A stretch of 64,000 nt of DNA from positions 434,001 to 498,000 of the forward strand of contig NZ_BKAU01000001.1 in the NCBI RefSeq assembly GCF_007992715.1. Reading direction: 5' to 3'. The DNA comes from Chitinophaga cymbidii. Its GTDB lineage: Bacteria; Bacteroidota; Bacteroidia; Chitinophagales; Chitinophagaceae. The translations under genes and the position numbers were made by a program. The first letter of the stretch is position 1. Each line of letters opens with the position of its first letter. The notes under the pieces are model-generated. The model saw only the letters and a program-made list of their open reading frames with translations, was not told where the DNA came from and did no database searches. This document shows, piece after piece, positions 32,968 to 41,547 of the stretch.

Positions 32968-34361
32968 CAAAAAGAAAAATAGGCTTTGGCGTTATTGTAA
33001 GCGATATCCTGTACCATTTTACCGAGCCACTTTTCGTCGGCCGGCAGTTCACCGTTTTCTACATCATTACCGATCAAATTACACAATATTCTTCTGAAAT
33101 ACTCATGCCGGGAATAAGAGAGGAAGCTGCGGGAGTCCGTGAGCATGCCCACGAACCTGCTGAGCAGGCCCATATTGCTGAGGGCGTTCATCTGCTTTTC
33201 CATACCGTCTTTCTGGTCCAGGAACCACCAGCCGGAGCCGAACTGCATTTTACCGGCCACGCTGCCGTCCTGGAAATTGCCCATCATGGTGGCATATACT
33301 TCGTTGTGGGAAGGGTTCAGGTTGTATACGATGGTCTTCGCCAGCTTTCCCTGTTTGTCCAGCCCGTCAAAGAAACGGCTCATCGCTTCGGCCATCGGCC
33401 AGTCGCCGATAGAGTCCACGCCGGCATCCGCGCCAATGCGCTGCAGCAGGCGGGAGTTGTTGTTCCGCAGTGCGCCTGCGTGGAATTGCTGCGCCCAGCC
33501 TTTTTCATGGTTCCAGGTGCAGATAAAATGCAGGGTACCGGATTTGAACATGGCTGCTGCTTTGGCATCCAGTACCTTACCGGCCATCAGCGCCTGGAAA
33601 GCCGTTTCCAGCGCTGCTTCCGTAAAGTCTTCCTGCACAAAGAAAGAAAGGCCATGATCGGAAAGGCGGCCGCCCTGTGCATGAAAATAGTCATGCCGCT
33701 TTTTCAATGCTTCGAGTAACGCGGCATAGCTGCTGATCTCCACATCCGCGGCGGCGCCCAGTTTCTGCAGGTATGCTTTGAACGCGGCGGGATCTTCCAC
33801 GGCCATCGCTTTATCCGGCCGGAAGGTGGGCAGCACTTTTACCGCCAGCCCTTGCTGACGGATATTGATGTGATGTTCCAGTGAATCGCAGGGATCATCG
33901 GTAGTGCACAGCGCATCCACTTTGAAATGCTGCAGCAGGGCTTGTGTGCTCAGCTGCGGCAACTGCGCGTTGCATGTTTCGTATATGCTTTTCGCGTTAT
34001 CGCCATTCAATACCTCCTTCACACCGAAAGGATTGCGCAGCTCCATGTGCGTCCAGTGATAGAGCGGGTTGCGCATGGTGTAGGGCACGGTTTCGGCCCA
34101 GGCTTTGAATTTCTCCCAGTCACTGGCGGCGCCGGTGATCAGGTCTTCATTGACCCCGTTGGCCCGCATGGCGCGCCATTTATAGTGGTCGCCTTTGAGC
34201 CAGGCGTCCGTGAGGCTGGCGAATCTGTGATTGGCTGCGATCTCGTCCGGCGGAAGATGATTGTGGTAATCGATCACCGGCATGTCTTTCGCGTAGTCAA
34301 AATATAGTCGTTTAGCCGTTTCCGTTTGCAACAGGAAATCTTCGGACAGAAATGTTTTCAT
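32967..34361 (-). CDS. uxaC: Uronate isomerase UxaC
   Basis: 464 residues of the amidohydrolase-like superfamily. The metal-binding motif DYHNHLPPDEIA appears early (about 30-41), followed by WRAMRANGVNEDLITG, the CTTDDPCDSLEHH segment and, near the C-terminus, GMLTDSRSFLSYSRHEYFRRILCNLIG. It converts D-glucuronate to fructuronate and D-galacturonate to tagaturonate in the cytoplasm. It lies 7 nt downstream of uxaB and overlaps kdgK by one base. Confidence 0.96.
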   Translation of the reverse strand: MKTFLSEDFLLQTETAKRLYFDYAKDMPVIDYHNHLPPDEIAANHRFASLTDAWLKGDHYKWRAMRANGVNEDLITGAASDWEKFKAWAETVPYTMRNPLYHWTHMELRNPFGVKEVLNGDNAKSIYETCNAQLPQLSTQALLQHFKVDALCTTDDPCDSLEHHINIRQQGLAVKVLPTFRPDKAMAVEDPAAFKAYLQKLGAAADVEISSYAALLEALKKRHDYFHAQGGRLSDHGLSFFVQEDFTEAALETAFQALMAGKVLDAKAAAMFKSGTLHFICTWNHEKGWAQQFHAGALRNNNSRLLQRIGADAGVDSIGDWPMAEAMSRFFDGLDKQGKLAKTIVYNLNPSHNEVYATMMGNFQDGSVAGKMQFGSGWWFLDQKDGMEKQMNALSNMGLLSRFVGMLTDSRSFLSYSRHEYFRRILCNLIGNDVENGELPADEKWLGKMVQDIAYNNAKAYFSF

Positions 34362-34368
34362 AACGCTC

Positions 34369-35877
34369 TTATAATACCCTCGAATGATTAGTGATATATC
34401 CTTTCACGCCGTGCTGCATCATGCCGGTAAGATGACCGGTGATGGCATCGGCAAAGCCCGGAAGCTTGTCCAGGTCGGTTTCCCAAAGCTTTTTGTCGGA
34501 GCAGATGGCTTTTACCATCGCCGCTACCTCCGCGTACTCCGGCGATTTTACCGTGCTCCAGTACTGCGCGAATACGGCGGCGTTATCATCATTGATATCG
34601 TAATATTCGCCGTCGCGTGCTCCTTTATATTTACCGTTCAGTTCCTGCGCCGGCCGGAGGAACAGCAGCGTAGCCGCAAATCCGAGGCAGATGCTTTCCG
34701 GCAGCAGTCCTTTTGCGTCATGATAACGAAGGATGGTCTGCACATTGCGGGCATTCATTTTGGAACTGGTCTGGAAAGTGATGCTGAGCAGTTTATGTTC
34801 GATGGAAGGATTGGCAAAACGGTCCAGCACGTCCTGCGCAAACTGCGCGGTCTGCGGCCCCAGCGCGGAAAGCGTGGGCAGTATTTCTTCCATGACGGCC
34901 TTTTTAAAGAAGCTGTTCATGAAAGCATCCTGCATGCATTCGTACACGGTATTAAGGCCGGAAAGATAGCCGAGGCATACGGCCGCGGTATGGCTGCCGT
35001 TGAGGATGCGCAGCTTTTGTTCGCGGTAAGGCGTGATGCTGGCGGCTACCAGCATTCTTTCGTCCGCTTTCCGGAAGGAGAGTTTTTCCGCAACGGCTTC
35101 ATCTCCTTCGATCGCCCACAGCAGGAAGGGTTCCGCATCGATCCACAATTCATCTTCATACCCCGCTTCTTTCCAGCATTCGGCAAGATCCTTCGGCCTG
35201 CCGGGCACGATCCGGTCTACCAGCGAGCTGCAGAACCGGTTAGCGCTGGTGATCCAGTTGATGAACGCATCCGGCAGCTTGTTATAACCGGCGAGCTTCA
35301 GCACGATCTCCTGCAGCAGCTTGCCATTGTCTACCACCAGTTCGGTGGGTATGATCACAAATCCTTTATCCGCCGCCCCTTCAAACCTGCGGTAGCGTTC
35401 GTACAGCAGGGCGAGCAGTTTGCCGGGATAGGACGCCGGCACCCCCGCGGCGATATGCTCCTCCACATACTGAATACCCACTTCCGTGGTATTGGAAACA
35501 ATGATCTCCAGCTGCGGCTGGCCGACTGTTTCGAGAATCGCCTCCCATTCTGCATTCGATTGCAATACGCGGCTAATAGAAGCATTTACCAGGTATTGAT
35601 CAACCGGCCGCCCCTGCGCGATCCCTTTGATATGTGTGGTGTAAAGGCCGTCCTGCGCAGCAAAAGCGCCTGCCTCTCCGTCGGTGGACTTGATCACAAC
35701 GATCCGGCCTTTGAAGATTCCCTTTTTATTGGCATCGTCCACCAGGTAGTCTACCAGCCCCCGCAGCAATACGCCGGTGCCGAACTGCAGCACTTTTTCA
35801 GGATACTGGAAATAATCTTCTGAAATACCCCAGGCGGGATTATTCACAACGTGTTGTCTATTGAGTCTTGAAAGCAT
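34369..35877 (-). CDS. uxaB: Tagaturonate reductase (altronate oxidoreductase) UxaB
   Basis: 502 residues of the mannitol dehydrogenase-like family. The N-terminal NAD-binding part is VLQFGTGVLLRGLVDYLVDDANKKGIFKGRIVVIKST. The catalytic segment is RFCSSLVDRIVPG, followed by KLRILNGSHTAAVCLGYLSG with the family Lys/Asn/His residues. It reduces tagaturonate to altronate with NADH, giving the substrate of UxaA. No fructuronate reductase/mannonate dehydratase pair (uxuB/uxuA) is present, so the visible route is for galacturonate. First gene of the uxaB-uxaC-kdgK-kdgA-exuT operon. Confidence 0.95.
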   Translation of the reverse strand: MLSRLNRQHVVNNPAWGISEDYFQYPEKVLQFGTGVLLRGLVDYLVDDANKKGIFKGRIVVIKSTDGEAGAFAAQDGLYTTHIKGIAQGRPVDQYLVNASISRVLQSNAEWEAILETVGQPQLEIIVSNTTEVGIQYVEEHIAAGVPASYPGKLLALLYERYRRFEGAADKGFVIIPTELVVDNGKLLQEIVLKLAGYNKLPDAFINWITSANRFCSSLVDRIVPGRPKDLAECWKEAGYEDELWIDAEPFLLWAIEGDEAVAEKLSFRKADERMLVAASITPYREQKLRILNGSHTAAVCLGYLSGLNTVYECMQDAFMNSFFKKAVMEEILPTLSALGPQTAQFAQDVLDRFANPSIEHKLLSITFQTSSKMNARNVQTILRYHDAKGLLPESICLGFAATLLFLRPAQELNGKYKGARDGEYYDINDDNAAVFAQYWSTVKSPEYAEVAAMVKAICSDKKLWETDLDKLPGFADAITGHLTGMMQHGVKGYITNHSRVL

Positions 35878-35902
35878 GCATGGAAAATTTATTAAATAAC
35901 AT

Positions 35903-35931
35903 TGCTAATCATCGTAAATATATAATTAGCA
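35903..35931. promoter_or_regulatory. Inverted repeat upstream of uxaB
   Basis: Perfect 7-bp arms TGCTAAT and ATTAGCA separated by 15 AT-rich bases, starting 26 bp before the uxaB start. It does not match the operator seen at kduI, so if real it belongs to another factor. Confidence 0.3.
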
Positions 35932-36058
35932 TTCCGGATTTTTGACAAATTACTAAAGATTTTACAAAATACGGCCAGGGCCGGGAAGCGGCGATCACAT
36001 CCGCCGCGGCCTCTATGCCCTTATCGCGACTATCTATACCCTTTTGGCAGGATTTCAG

Positions 36059-36066
36059 TAATTTTG
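36059..36066 (+). promoter_or_regulatory. Bacteroidota -7 box for mnmA
   Basis: TAATTTTG, an exact TAnnTTTG match, ends 22 nt before the mnmA start. Confidence 0.6.
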
Positions 36067-36088
36067 CACTCTTAACAAGCTGAAAAAG

Positions 36089-37180
36089 ATGAGCAAGCAT
36101 GGAAAAGTGTTGGTAGCCATGAGCGGGGGGATCGACAGTACTGTTACTGCCCTGATGCTGCATGAACAAGGGTATGAAGTGGTGGGCATCACCATGAAGA
36201 CCTGGGATTACGCCTCTGCCGGTCCTTCTAAAAAGGAAACGGGTTGCTGTAACCTGGATTCTTTCAACGATGCCCGCGCGGCAGCCGTGCATCATGGCTT
36301 TCCGCATTTCATACTGGACATCCGGGAGGAATTCGGCGATTTTGTGATCAACAATTTCGTGGACGAATACCTGGCGGGCCGCACTCCCAACCCCTGCGTG
36401 CTTTGCAATACACATATCAAATGGCGGGCATTGATGAAGCGCGCGGACGCGATGGACTGCGAATTCATCGCTACAGGGCACTATGCCAAGCTGCGCATAG
36501 AAAACGGCCGTGGGGTGATCAGCAAGGGGCTGGACGAAACCAAAGACCAGAGTTATGTGCTCTGGGGGCTGGACCAGGACGTGGTTAAACGTACCCTCCT
36601 GCCGCTGGGCGGCTACCGCAAAACGGAGATCCGCCAGATGGCGATGGACTTCGGCTATCCCGAACTGGCGAAAAAAGCGGAAAGCTACGAGATCTGCTTT
36701 GTGCCGGACAACGACTACCGCGGGTTCCTGAAACGCAAGGTAGATGGACTGGAAGAAAGGGTGAACGGCGGCAATTTCGTGCTGGCGGACGGCACCATCG
36801 TGGGCAAACATAAAGGTTACCCCTTCTATACGATCGGGCAGCGGAAAGGGCTGGACATTGCGCTGGGCAAGCCGATCTTCGTAACGGAGATCATCCCGGA
36901 AACCAATACTATCGTGCTTGGCGAAGAACATGAGCTGAACCGCAGCATCATGAATGTGGGCGGGCTGAACCTCGTGAAGTACGATCACCTCCCCGAAGGC
37001 ATGGAAGCGATGGTGAAGATCCGTTACAAGGACAAAGGCGCGCTGGCGAACGTGTATAACGGTGACGGCAATACGGTGAAAGTGAATTTTTATGAAGAAG
37101 TGAAAGGTATTGCGCCGGGGCAGTCCGCCGTGTTTTACGAAGGAGATGATGTGCTGGCGGGGGGGATCATCCGCCGCTAA
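36089..37180 (+). CDS. mnmA: tRNA-specific 2-thiouridylase MnmA
   Basis: 363 residues. The PP-loop ATPase motif is AMSGGIDSTVTALML near the N-terminus. The tRNA-binding/thiolation cysteines lie in TPNPCVLCNTHIKW and ESYEICFVPDNDYRGFL. The C-terminal barrel has YTIGQRKGLDIALGKP. It installs the 2-thio group at U34 of Lys, Glu and Gln tRNAs in the cytoplasm. The length is normal. It stands alone with its own promoter and a hairpin terminator downstream that the convergent methyltransferase gene overlaps slightly. Confidence 0.96.
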   Translation: MSKHGKVLVAMSGGIDSTVTALMLHEQGYEVVGITMKTWDYASAGPSKKETGCCNLDSFNDARAAAVHHGFPHFILDIREEFGDFVINNFVDEYLAGRTPNPCVLCNTHIKWRALMKRADAMDCEFIATGHYAKLRIENGRGVISKGLDETKDQSYVLWGLDQDVVKRTLLPLGGYRKTEIRQMAMDFGYPELAKKAESYEICFVPDNDYRGFLKRKVDGLEERVNGGNFVLADGTIVGKHKGYPFYTIGQRKGLDIALGKPIFVTEIIPETNTIVLGEEHELNRSIMNVGGLNLVKYDHLPEGMEAMVKIRYKDKGALANVYNGDGNTVKVNFYEEVKGIAPGQSAVFYEGDDVLAGGIIRR

Positions 37181-37197
37181 ACGAATAATTCATTGCG

Positions 37198-37236
37198 AAG
37201 CCCCTGCACCGCCAAGGTTCAGGGGCTTTCTTTTTG
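37198..37236 (+). terminator. Intrinsic terminator after mnmA
   Basis: A perfect 9-bp stem AAGCCCCTG (37198-37206) with CAGGGGCTT (37220-37228) and a 13-nt loop, followed by TCTTTTT. The end of the convergent methyltransferase gene overlaps it. Confidence 0.75.
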
Positions 37237-38427
37237 GCCGGCACGACGCAGCTTATGCACATTGCGGCCATGATGGGCCGCTTCAGGGGCTTTCTTTTTC
37301 GCCACCGCCACGAACATCGTATCCGCATTCCGCTGATAACCGCTGATCACGCCGCTTTCCACTATCTTCAACCCGCATTCTTTTTCGATAAAAGCCACAG
37401 CTCCTTCGTTCTCTTCCCTGAAAACAGAACAGGTAATATAAACAAGCGTTCCTCCCGGCTCCAGGAAAGGCGCCACATTCCGCGCGATCTGCCGCTGCAG
37501 GGACGCATACGTCATGATCTGCTCTTCCCTGAAATAATAAAGGTTCTCCGGTGTACGGCCCCAGGTGCCGGAACCGCTGCAGGGCGCATCGAGTATGATG
37601 CCCGAAAAACGGGTGCGGGGCAGCGACGCCTGTAAACCCGCGCCGGTGAGGTCCATCACTTTGGCGCTATAGGAACGAATGTTTGCTTCCGCAAAACGTT
37701 TGCGCAGGTTTTCGATGATGCTTGCGCGCACGTCGGTGGCCAGTAAATGAATAGCCGGTTGCAGATCGTGCAGTAAAATGGACTTGCCCCCGCTGGCGGC
37801 GCAGCAATCCCACCAGTGCTCACCGGCGTGCGGGTTAAACCGCAGCCCGGTTTCCTGTGAGGAGAGATCCTGTATCTCATACCAGCTTTTATCCGGAATG
37901 AGGGTTTCTATTTTGGTGCCGTTGGGAAATGCCAGGGCGTTCTCCCCCACCCTTTCGGCGTCGCCCGCGAGCCGCAGGATGGCGGCTTCCCTGCCGGGGC
38001 GCATGCGGATGAACAGCTTCGGCTGCTGCAGGAAAGAACGGGAAAATGCGGAAGCGTCGATGCCGGCGGAAAGATGTGCGGCGAACGGGAAAATGTTGAG
38101 CTGCTTTTGCACCAGCGCCAGCTTTTCATCCACCGTTAAAGCAGCAGCCGCATTCCATTCCGGCTTGAAGAAGGCCAGCAGCTCGTCGTGGGACTGCTCA
38201 CAGAGAAATGTACCCAGCAAAATGCGTTCACGCAGCGGCAGCGCGGGTTCCGTGCGGCCAAGGCGGAAGTAATGATACACCAGCTGCTGTACCCTTTTCC
38301 TATCGCGGCTACCCATATGCGGATGCGCTTTGAAAAAAGATTTCAGATAATGATGCAATGGCATGGCGCCATTATAGTCCTGTATGATCTTTTCCGCAGC
38401 GATGATGTAATTTTCCCAGCGCGTCAT
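37219..38427 (-). CDS. RsmB/NOP-type rRNA cytosine-C5 methyltransferase
   Basis: 402 residues from ATG 38427 (MTRWENYIIAAEKII). The longer frame to 38448 would include the -7 promoter box. The N-terminal helical NusB-like part (about 1-130) is followed by the Rossmann methyltransferase domain. Motifs include WWDCCAASGGKSILLHDL (SAM binding), ILDAPCSGSGTW (PC motif) and VYITCSVFREENEGAV (catalytic TC motif). Both the PC and TC cysteines are present. It methylates cytosine in 16S rRNA; RsmB proper (C967) is likely but not provable. The -7 box ends only four bases before the ATG, suggesting a leaderless mRNA. Confidence 0.92.
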   Translation of the reverse strand: MTRWENYIIAAEKIIQDYNGAMPLHHYLKSFFKAHPHMGSRDRKRVQQLVYHYFRLGRTEPALPLRERILLGTFLCEQSHDELLAFFKPEWNAAAALTVDEKLALVQKQLNIFPFAAHLSAGIDASAFSRSFLQQPKLFIRMRPGREAAILRLAGDAERVGENALAFPNGTKIETLIPDKSWYEIQDLSSQETGLRFNPHAGEHWWDCCAASGGKSILLHDLQPAIHLLATDVRASIIENLRKRFAEANIRSYSAKVMDLTGAGLQASLPRTRFSGIILDAPCSGSGTWGRTPENLYYFREEQIMTYASLQRQIARNVAPFLEPGGTLVYITCSVFREENEGAVAFIEKECGLKIVESGVISGYQRNADTMFVAVAKKKAPEAAHHGRNVHKLRRAGQKESP

Positions 38428-38431
38428 CGGG

Positions 38432-38439
38432 CAAAGATA
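38432..38439 (-). promoter_or_regulatory. -7 box abutting the methyltransferase start codon
   Basis: TATCTTTG on the minus strand ends four nt before ATG 38427. Transcription should begin at or beside the start codon. Confidence 0.6.
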
Positions 38440-38513
38440 GTCGTTCACATTAAATTACCACCCGTTCGTCACTTCCCCTTTGCCAGGTGCCGGTATTTGC
38501 TTAATTTTTATGT

Positions 38514-39932
38514 ATGTTAAAACTCCAATACTGCATCGTTTTTCTCCTGTTCAGCTGCCCTCTCCTTGCGCAGTCCTATTCCTCCGAAGTGGAAAACAGG
38601 ATCAGGCAGGTAGAAAGTAACCTCGCCAGCTGGGTGGAAATCGAAGGCCAGCCGCGCTGGACGCTGGAAGAACGCCTGCGTCATTACAAAGTTCCCGGCA
38701 TCAGCATCGCCGTTATCCGCGATTACAAAATTGAATGGGCGCGCGGATACGGATGGGCGGATGTGGAAGAAAAACGACGGGTAACGCCGCAAACGCTCTT
38801 CCAGGCCGCATCTATCAGCAAATCGCTGAACGGCGTGGCTATCCTCAAGCTGGTGGAGCGGCAGCAGCTGAAGCTGGATGAGGACATCAACACCTATCTC
38901 AAAACCTGGCATCCTTCCGCCGATTCGGGGAAGATCACGCTCAATCACCTGTTAAGCCATACCGCGGGGCTGACCATACATGGGTTTCCCGGCTACGAAG
39001 TAACGGACACGCTGCCAACGGTGGAGCAGATCCTCCGCGGCGAAAAACCCGCCAATACCAAAGAAGTAAAGCCAGCCTTCACATCCGGCAAACGGATGCA
39101 GTATTCCGGCGGCGGCACCACCATTTCACAACTGATCCTCACCGGCGTCACCGGCGAAAAATATGATGTGTTTCTGCAACGGGAAGTGCTCGATCCGTTG
39201 GGCATGACGGGCAGCTTCTTCACGCAACCGGCGCCGCAAAGCAAGAAAAACCTGCTGGCTACAGGCCACCACCGCAACGGCGAGCCGGTGAAAGGAAAAT
39301 ATCACGTGTATCCCGAAATGGCCGCCGCGGGGCTGTGGACAACGCCGACAGACCTTGCGAAATACATCATCGAAACACAACTTTCCTACGCCGGCCAATC
39401 CTCCAAAGTGCTTTCCCCGGCCATGACCAAAACGCGCCTCACACCTTACATCAACCCGTCATCCGCTCTTGGCGTGTTCATCCGGAAAGAAAAGGAACAC
39501 ACCTACTTTAGCCATAACGGCGGAAATGAAGGCTTTACCAGCACGTACCTAGGCAGTCTGGATGGCGGTAACGGCTACGTGATCATGGTCAATTCGGATA
39601 ATTTTGATGTAGCCAATGAAGTAGTGCGGAGCATCGGGCTTACCTATGGCTGGAAAGATTTTCATCAAACCCAAAAGATAAAAACGGTGACGGTGCCTGC
39701 GGATACGCTGCGACAGTACGCCGGCACTTATAAACTGGGCAACACTACGGTGGTAGCCACTTTTGCGAACAACGAACTACGGATCAGCATCGACGGCGGA
39801 GAGCCGCTGCTGGCGCATTTTTCCAGTGTAAACGAATTTTTCTTCGTGGAGTTTCCGCCGCTGGTAAAGTTTGAAAAGGGTGCAAAGGGGTTTGATATTG
39901 TGGCGGGAGCAGACAGGTTTGTAAAACAATAA
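38514..39932 (+). CDS. Serine hydrolase of the class C beta-lactamase/AmpC-like family
   Basis: 472 residues with signal peptide (YCIVFLLFSCPLLAQ). The nucleophile motif is S100-I-S-K103 in QAASISKSLNG, the second is the Tyr of MQYSGGG, and the third HNGGNEGF takes the place of KTG. The catalytic domain is about residues 50-380. A C-terminal lipocalin-like domain (about 395-470, RQYAGTYKLGNTTVVATF) follows, as in many Bacteroidota D-alanyl-carboxypeptidase/esterase-like members. It acts in the periplasm; the substrate may be a peptide or ester, and beta-lactam hydrolysis cannot be assumed. It is convergent with odhB across a hairpin. Confidence 0.9.
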   Translation: MLKLQYCIVFLLFSCPLLAQSYSSEVENRIRQVESNLASWVEIEGQPRWTLEERLRHYKVPGISIAVIRDYKIEWARGYGWADVEEKRRVTPQTLFQAASISKSLNGVAILKLVERQQLKLDEDINTYLKTWHPSADSGKITLNHLLSHTAGLTIHGFPGYEVTDTLPTVEQILRGEKPANTKEVKPAFTSGKRMQYSGGGTTISQLILTGVTGEKYDVFLQREVLDPLGMTGSFFTQPAPQSKKNLLATGHHRNGEPVKGKYHVYPEMAAAGLWTTPTDLAKYIIETQLSYAGQSSKVLSPAMTKTRLTPYINPSSALGVFIRKEKEHTYFSHNGGNEGFTSTYLGSLDGGNGYVIMVNSDNFDVANEVVRSIGLTYGWKDFHQTQKIKTVTVPADTLRQYAGTYKLGNTTVVATFANNELRISIDGGEPLLAHFSSVNEFFFVEFPPLVKFEKGAKGFDIVAGADRFVKQ

Positions 39933-39961
39933 AAAAGGGCGTACCAGTTTGATACGCCCTT
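39931..39961. terminator. Intrinsic terminator between serine hydrolase and odhB
   Basis: A perfect 9-bp stem AAGGGCGTA (39935-39943) with TACGCCCTT (39953-39961). A6 at 39931-39936 supplies the U-tract for transcription from odhB on the minus strand. Confidence 0.75.
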
Positions 39962-39967
39962 CCGGTA

Positions 39968-41530
39968 TTATACTTTCAGCAATGCTTTCACCGGGTCTTT
40001 GCCGAAGAGCAGTTGCTCGGGATTCTCCAGCATATCTTTTACCCTTACGAGGAAGCTTACGGATTCGCGGCCGTCGATGATGCGGTGGTCATAACTCAGC
40101 GCAACGTACATCATCGGGCGGATCACTACCTGGCCGTTGACAGCCATAGGGCGTTCCTGTATCTTGTGCATGCCGAGGATGGCGGATTGCGGGATGTTTA
40201 TGATGGGCGTGCTCATGAGGGAACCGAATACGCCGCCGTTGGTGATGGTGAAGGTACCGCCGGTCATCTCGTCCATGGACAACTTGTTGTCACGCGCTTT
40301 GGTAGCCAGTTCCACTACTTTTTTCTCGATGTCCGCCATGCCCAGGCTTTCCGCGTTGCGGATCACGGGCACTACCAGTCCTTTCGGCGCTGATACGGCG
40401 ATGGAGATGTCGCAGAAATCATGATACACCAGCTCTTCTCCGTCGATATAAGCATTCACGGCGGGGAATTCCTGCAGCGCGAAGCAAACGGCTTTGGTGA
40501 AGAAGCTCATGAAGCCGAGGTTCACGCCGTGGGCTGTTTTGAAGGTTTCTTTGTATTTGCTGCGGATGGCCATGATGTTGGTCATGTCCACTTCATTGAA
40601 AGTGGTGAGCATGGCCGTGGTGTTCTTGGCTTCCACGAGCCTGCGCGATACGGTTTTCCGCAGGTTGCTCATTTTCTCCCTGCGCTCGTTGCGGGTGAAC
40701 AGCTCCTGCCCGATGGCTACGCCGGGGTTGGACAGCGCGGAGAAAACGTCGTCTTTCATGATCTTGCCGTGGGCGCCGCTGCCTTTGATGGAAGCGGGGT
40801 CCACCTTTTTATCCGCGATCACGGCGGCGGCTACAGGTGTTGCCTTCACATCGTTGGGGATGGATGTAACCGGCGCCTGTTGCGTGACGGGTTTTGCGGC
40901 GGGCGCGGCCTGCTGCGGCGCGGGTTGCGCTTTGCCGGCGGGGCGCGGGGCGGCGGTATCTATCTGGCAGGCAACGTCCCCGATGTTGAGGGTATCGCCT
41001 TCTTTCGCCAGGGTTTTCAGCACACCGGCTTCTTCCGCCGGCAGCTCGAAAGATGCTTTTTCTGATTCCATCTCTGCTACTACTTCATCGCGCTCTACGT
41101 AATCGCCGGTTTGCTTCAGCCATTTTACGAGCGTTACTTCACTGATGGATTCGCCTATGGTGGGTACTTTAATGTCTATCGTGCCTTTGTTGACCGCGGG
41201 TGCGGCGGGTGGCGCTTCAGCCTGGGGGGCGTTTTCTGCGGCAGGTGCTGCTGCGGGTGCGGCAGATGCGGCGGGCGCTCCGGCCGGGGCTGCGGCATCC
41301 GTATCAATGGTGCATGCCACATCTCCGATGTTGAGGGTGGCGCCTTCTTCCGCCAGGATCTTGAGTACGCCCGGCTTTTCAGCATTCAGCTCAAAAGTGG
41401 CCTTCTCGGATTCCATTTCACATAAAATTTCATCCTGCTGCACATAATCCCCGTCTTTCTTCAGCCATTTGGCTATTGTGACCTCGCTGATTGATTCTCC
41501 TACCGTAGGAACTTTAATTTCAATTATCAT
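39968..41530 (-). CDS. odhB: 2-oxoglutarate dehydrogenase E2 (dihydrolipoyl succinyltransferase), two lipoyl domains
   Basis: 520 residues. Two complete lipoyl domains with lipoylation lysines K43 ([11 protein letters not shown]) and K158 ([11 protein letters not shown]). An Ala/Pro-rich linker of about 35 residues joins them, and another precedes the E3-binding domain ([24 protein letters not shown]). The C-terminal acyltransferase core ends in [22 protein letters not shown] with the catalytic His and Asp. It transfers succinyl groups to CoA in the TCA cycle. The best-studied E2o proteins carry one lipoyl domain, so the second is notable. It follows odhA by 17 nt on the same strand. Confidence 0.96.
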   Translation of the reverse strand: MIIEIKVPTVGESISEVTIAKWLKKDGDYVQQDEILCEMESEKATFELNAEKPGVLKILAEEGATLNIGDVACTIDTDAAAPAGAPAASAAPAAAPAAENAPQAEAPPAAPAVNKGTIDIKVPTIGESISEVTLVKWLKQTGDYVERDEVVAEMESEKASFELPAEEAGVLKTLAKEGDTLNIGDVACQIDTAAPRPAGKAQPAPQQAAPAAKPVTQQAPVTSIPNDVKATPVAAAVIADKKVDPASIKGSGAHGKIMKDDVFSALSNPGVAIGQELFTRNERREKMSNLRKTVSRRLVEAKNTTAMLTTFNEVDMTNIMAIRSKYKETFKTAHGVNLGFMSFFTKAVCFALQEFPAVNAYIDGEELVYHDFCDISIAVSAPKGLVVPVIRNAESLGMADIEKKVVELATKARDNKLSMDEMTGGTFTITNGGVFGSLMSTPIINIPQSAILGMHKIQERPMAVNGQVVIRPMMYVALSYDHRIIDGRESVSFLVRVKDMLENPEQLLFGKDPVKALLKV

Positions 41531-41547
41531 ATGATTACCCTCCAGGT

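Noticed and set aside
34384..35823. Long open frame antisense to uxaB (479 codons)
   Set aside because: uxaB is unmistakable, and the antisense product resembles no protein family.
35909..36988. Open frame antisense to mnmA (359 codons)
   Set aside because: mnmA has all catalytic motifs; the antisense product has no recognisable feature.
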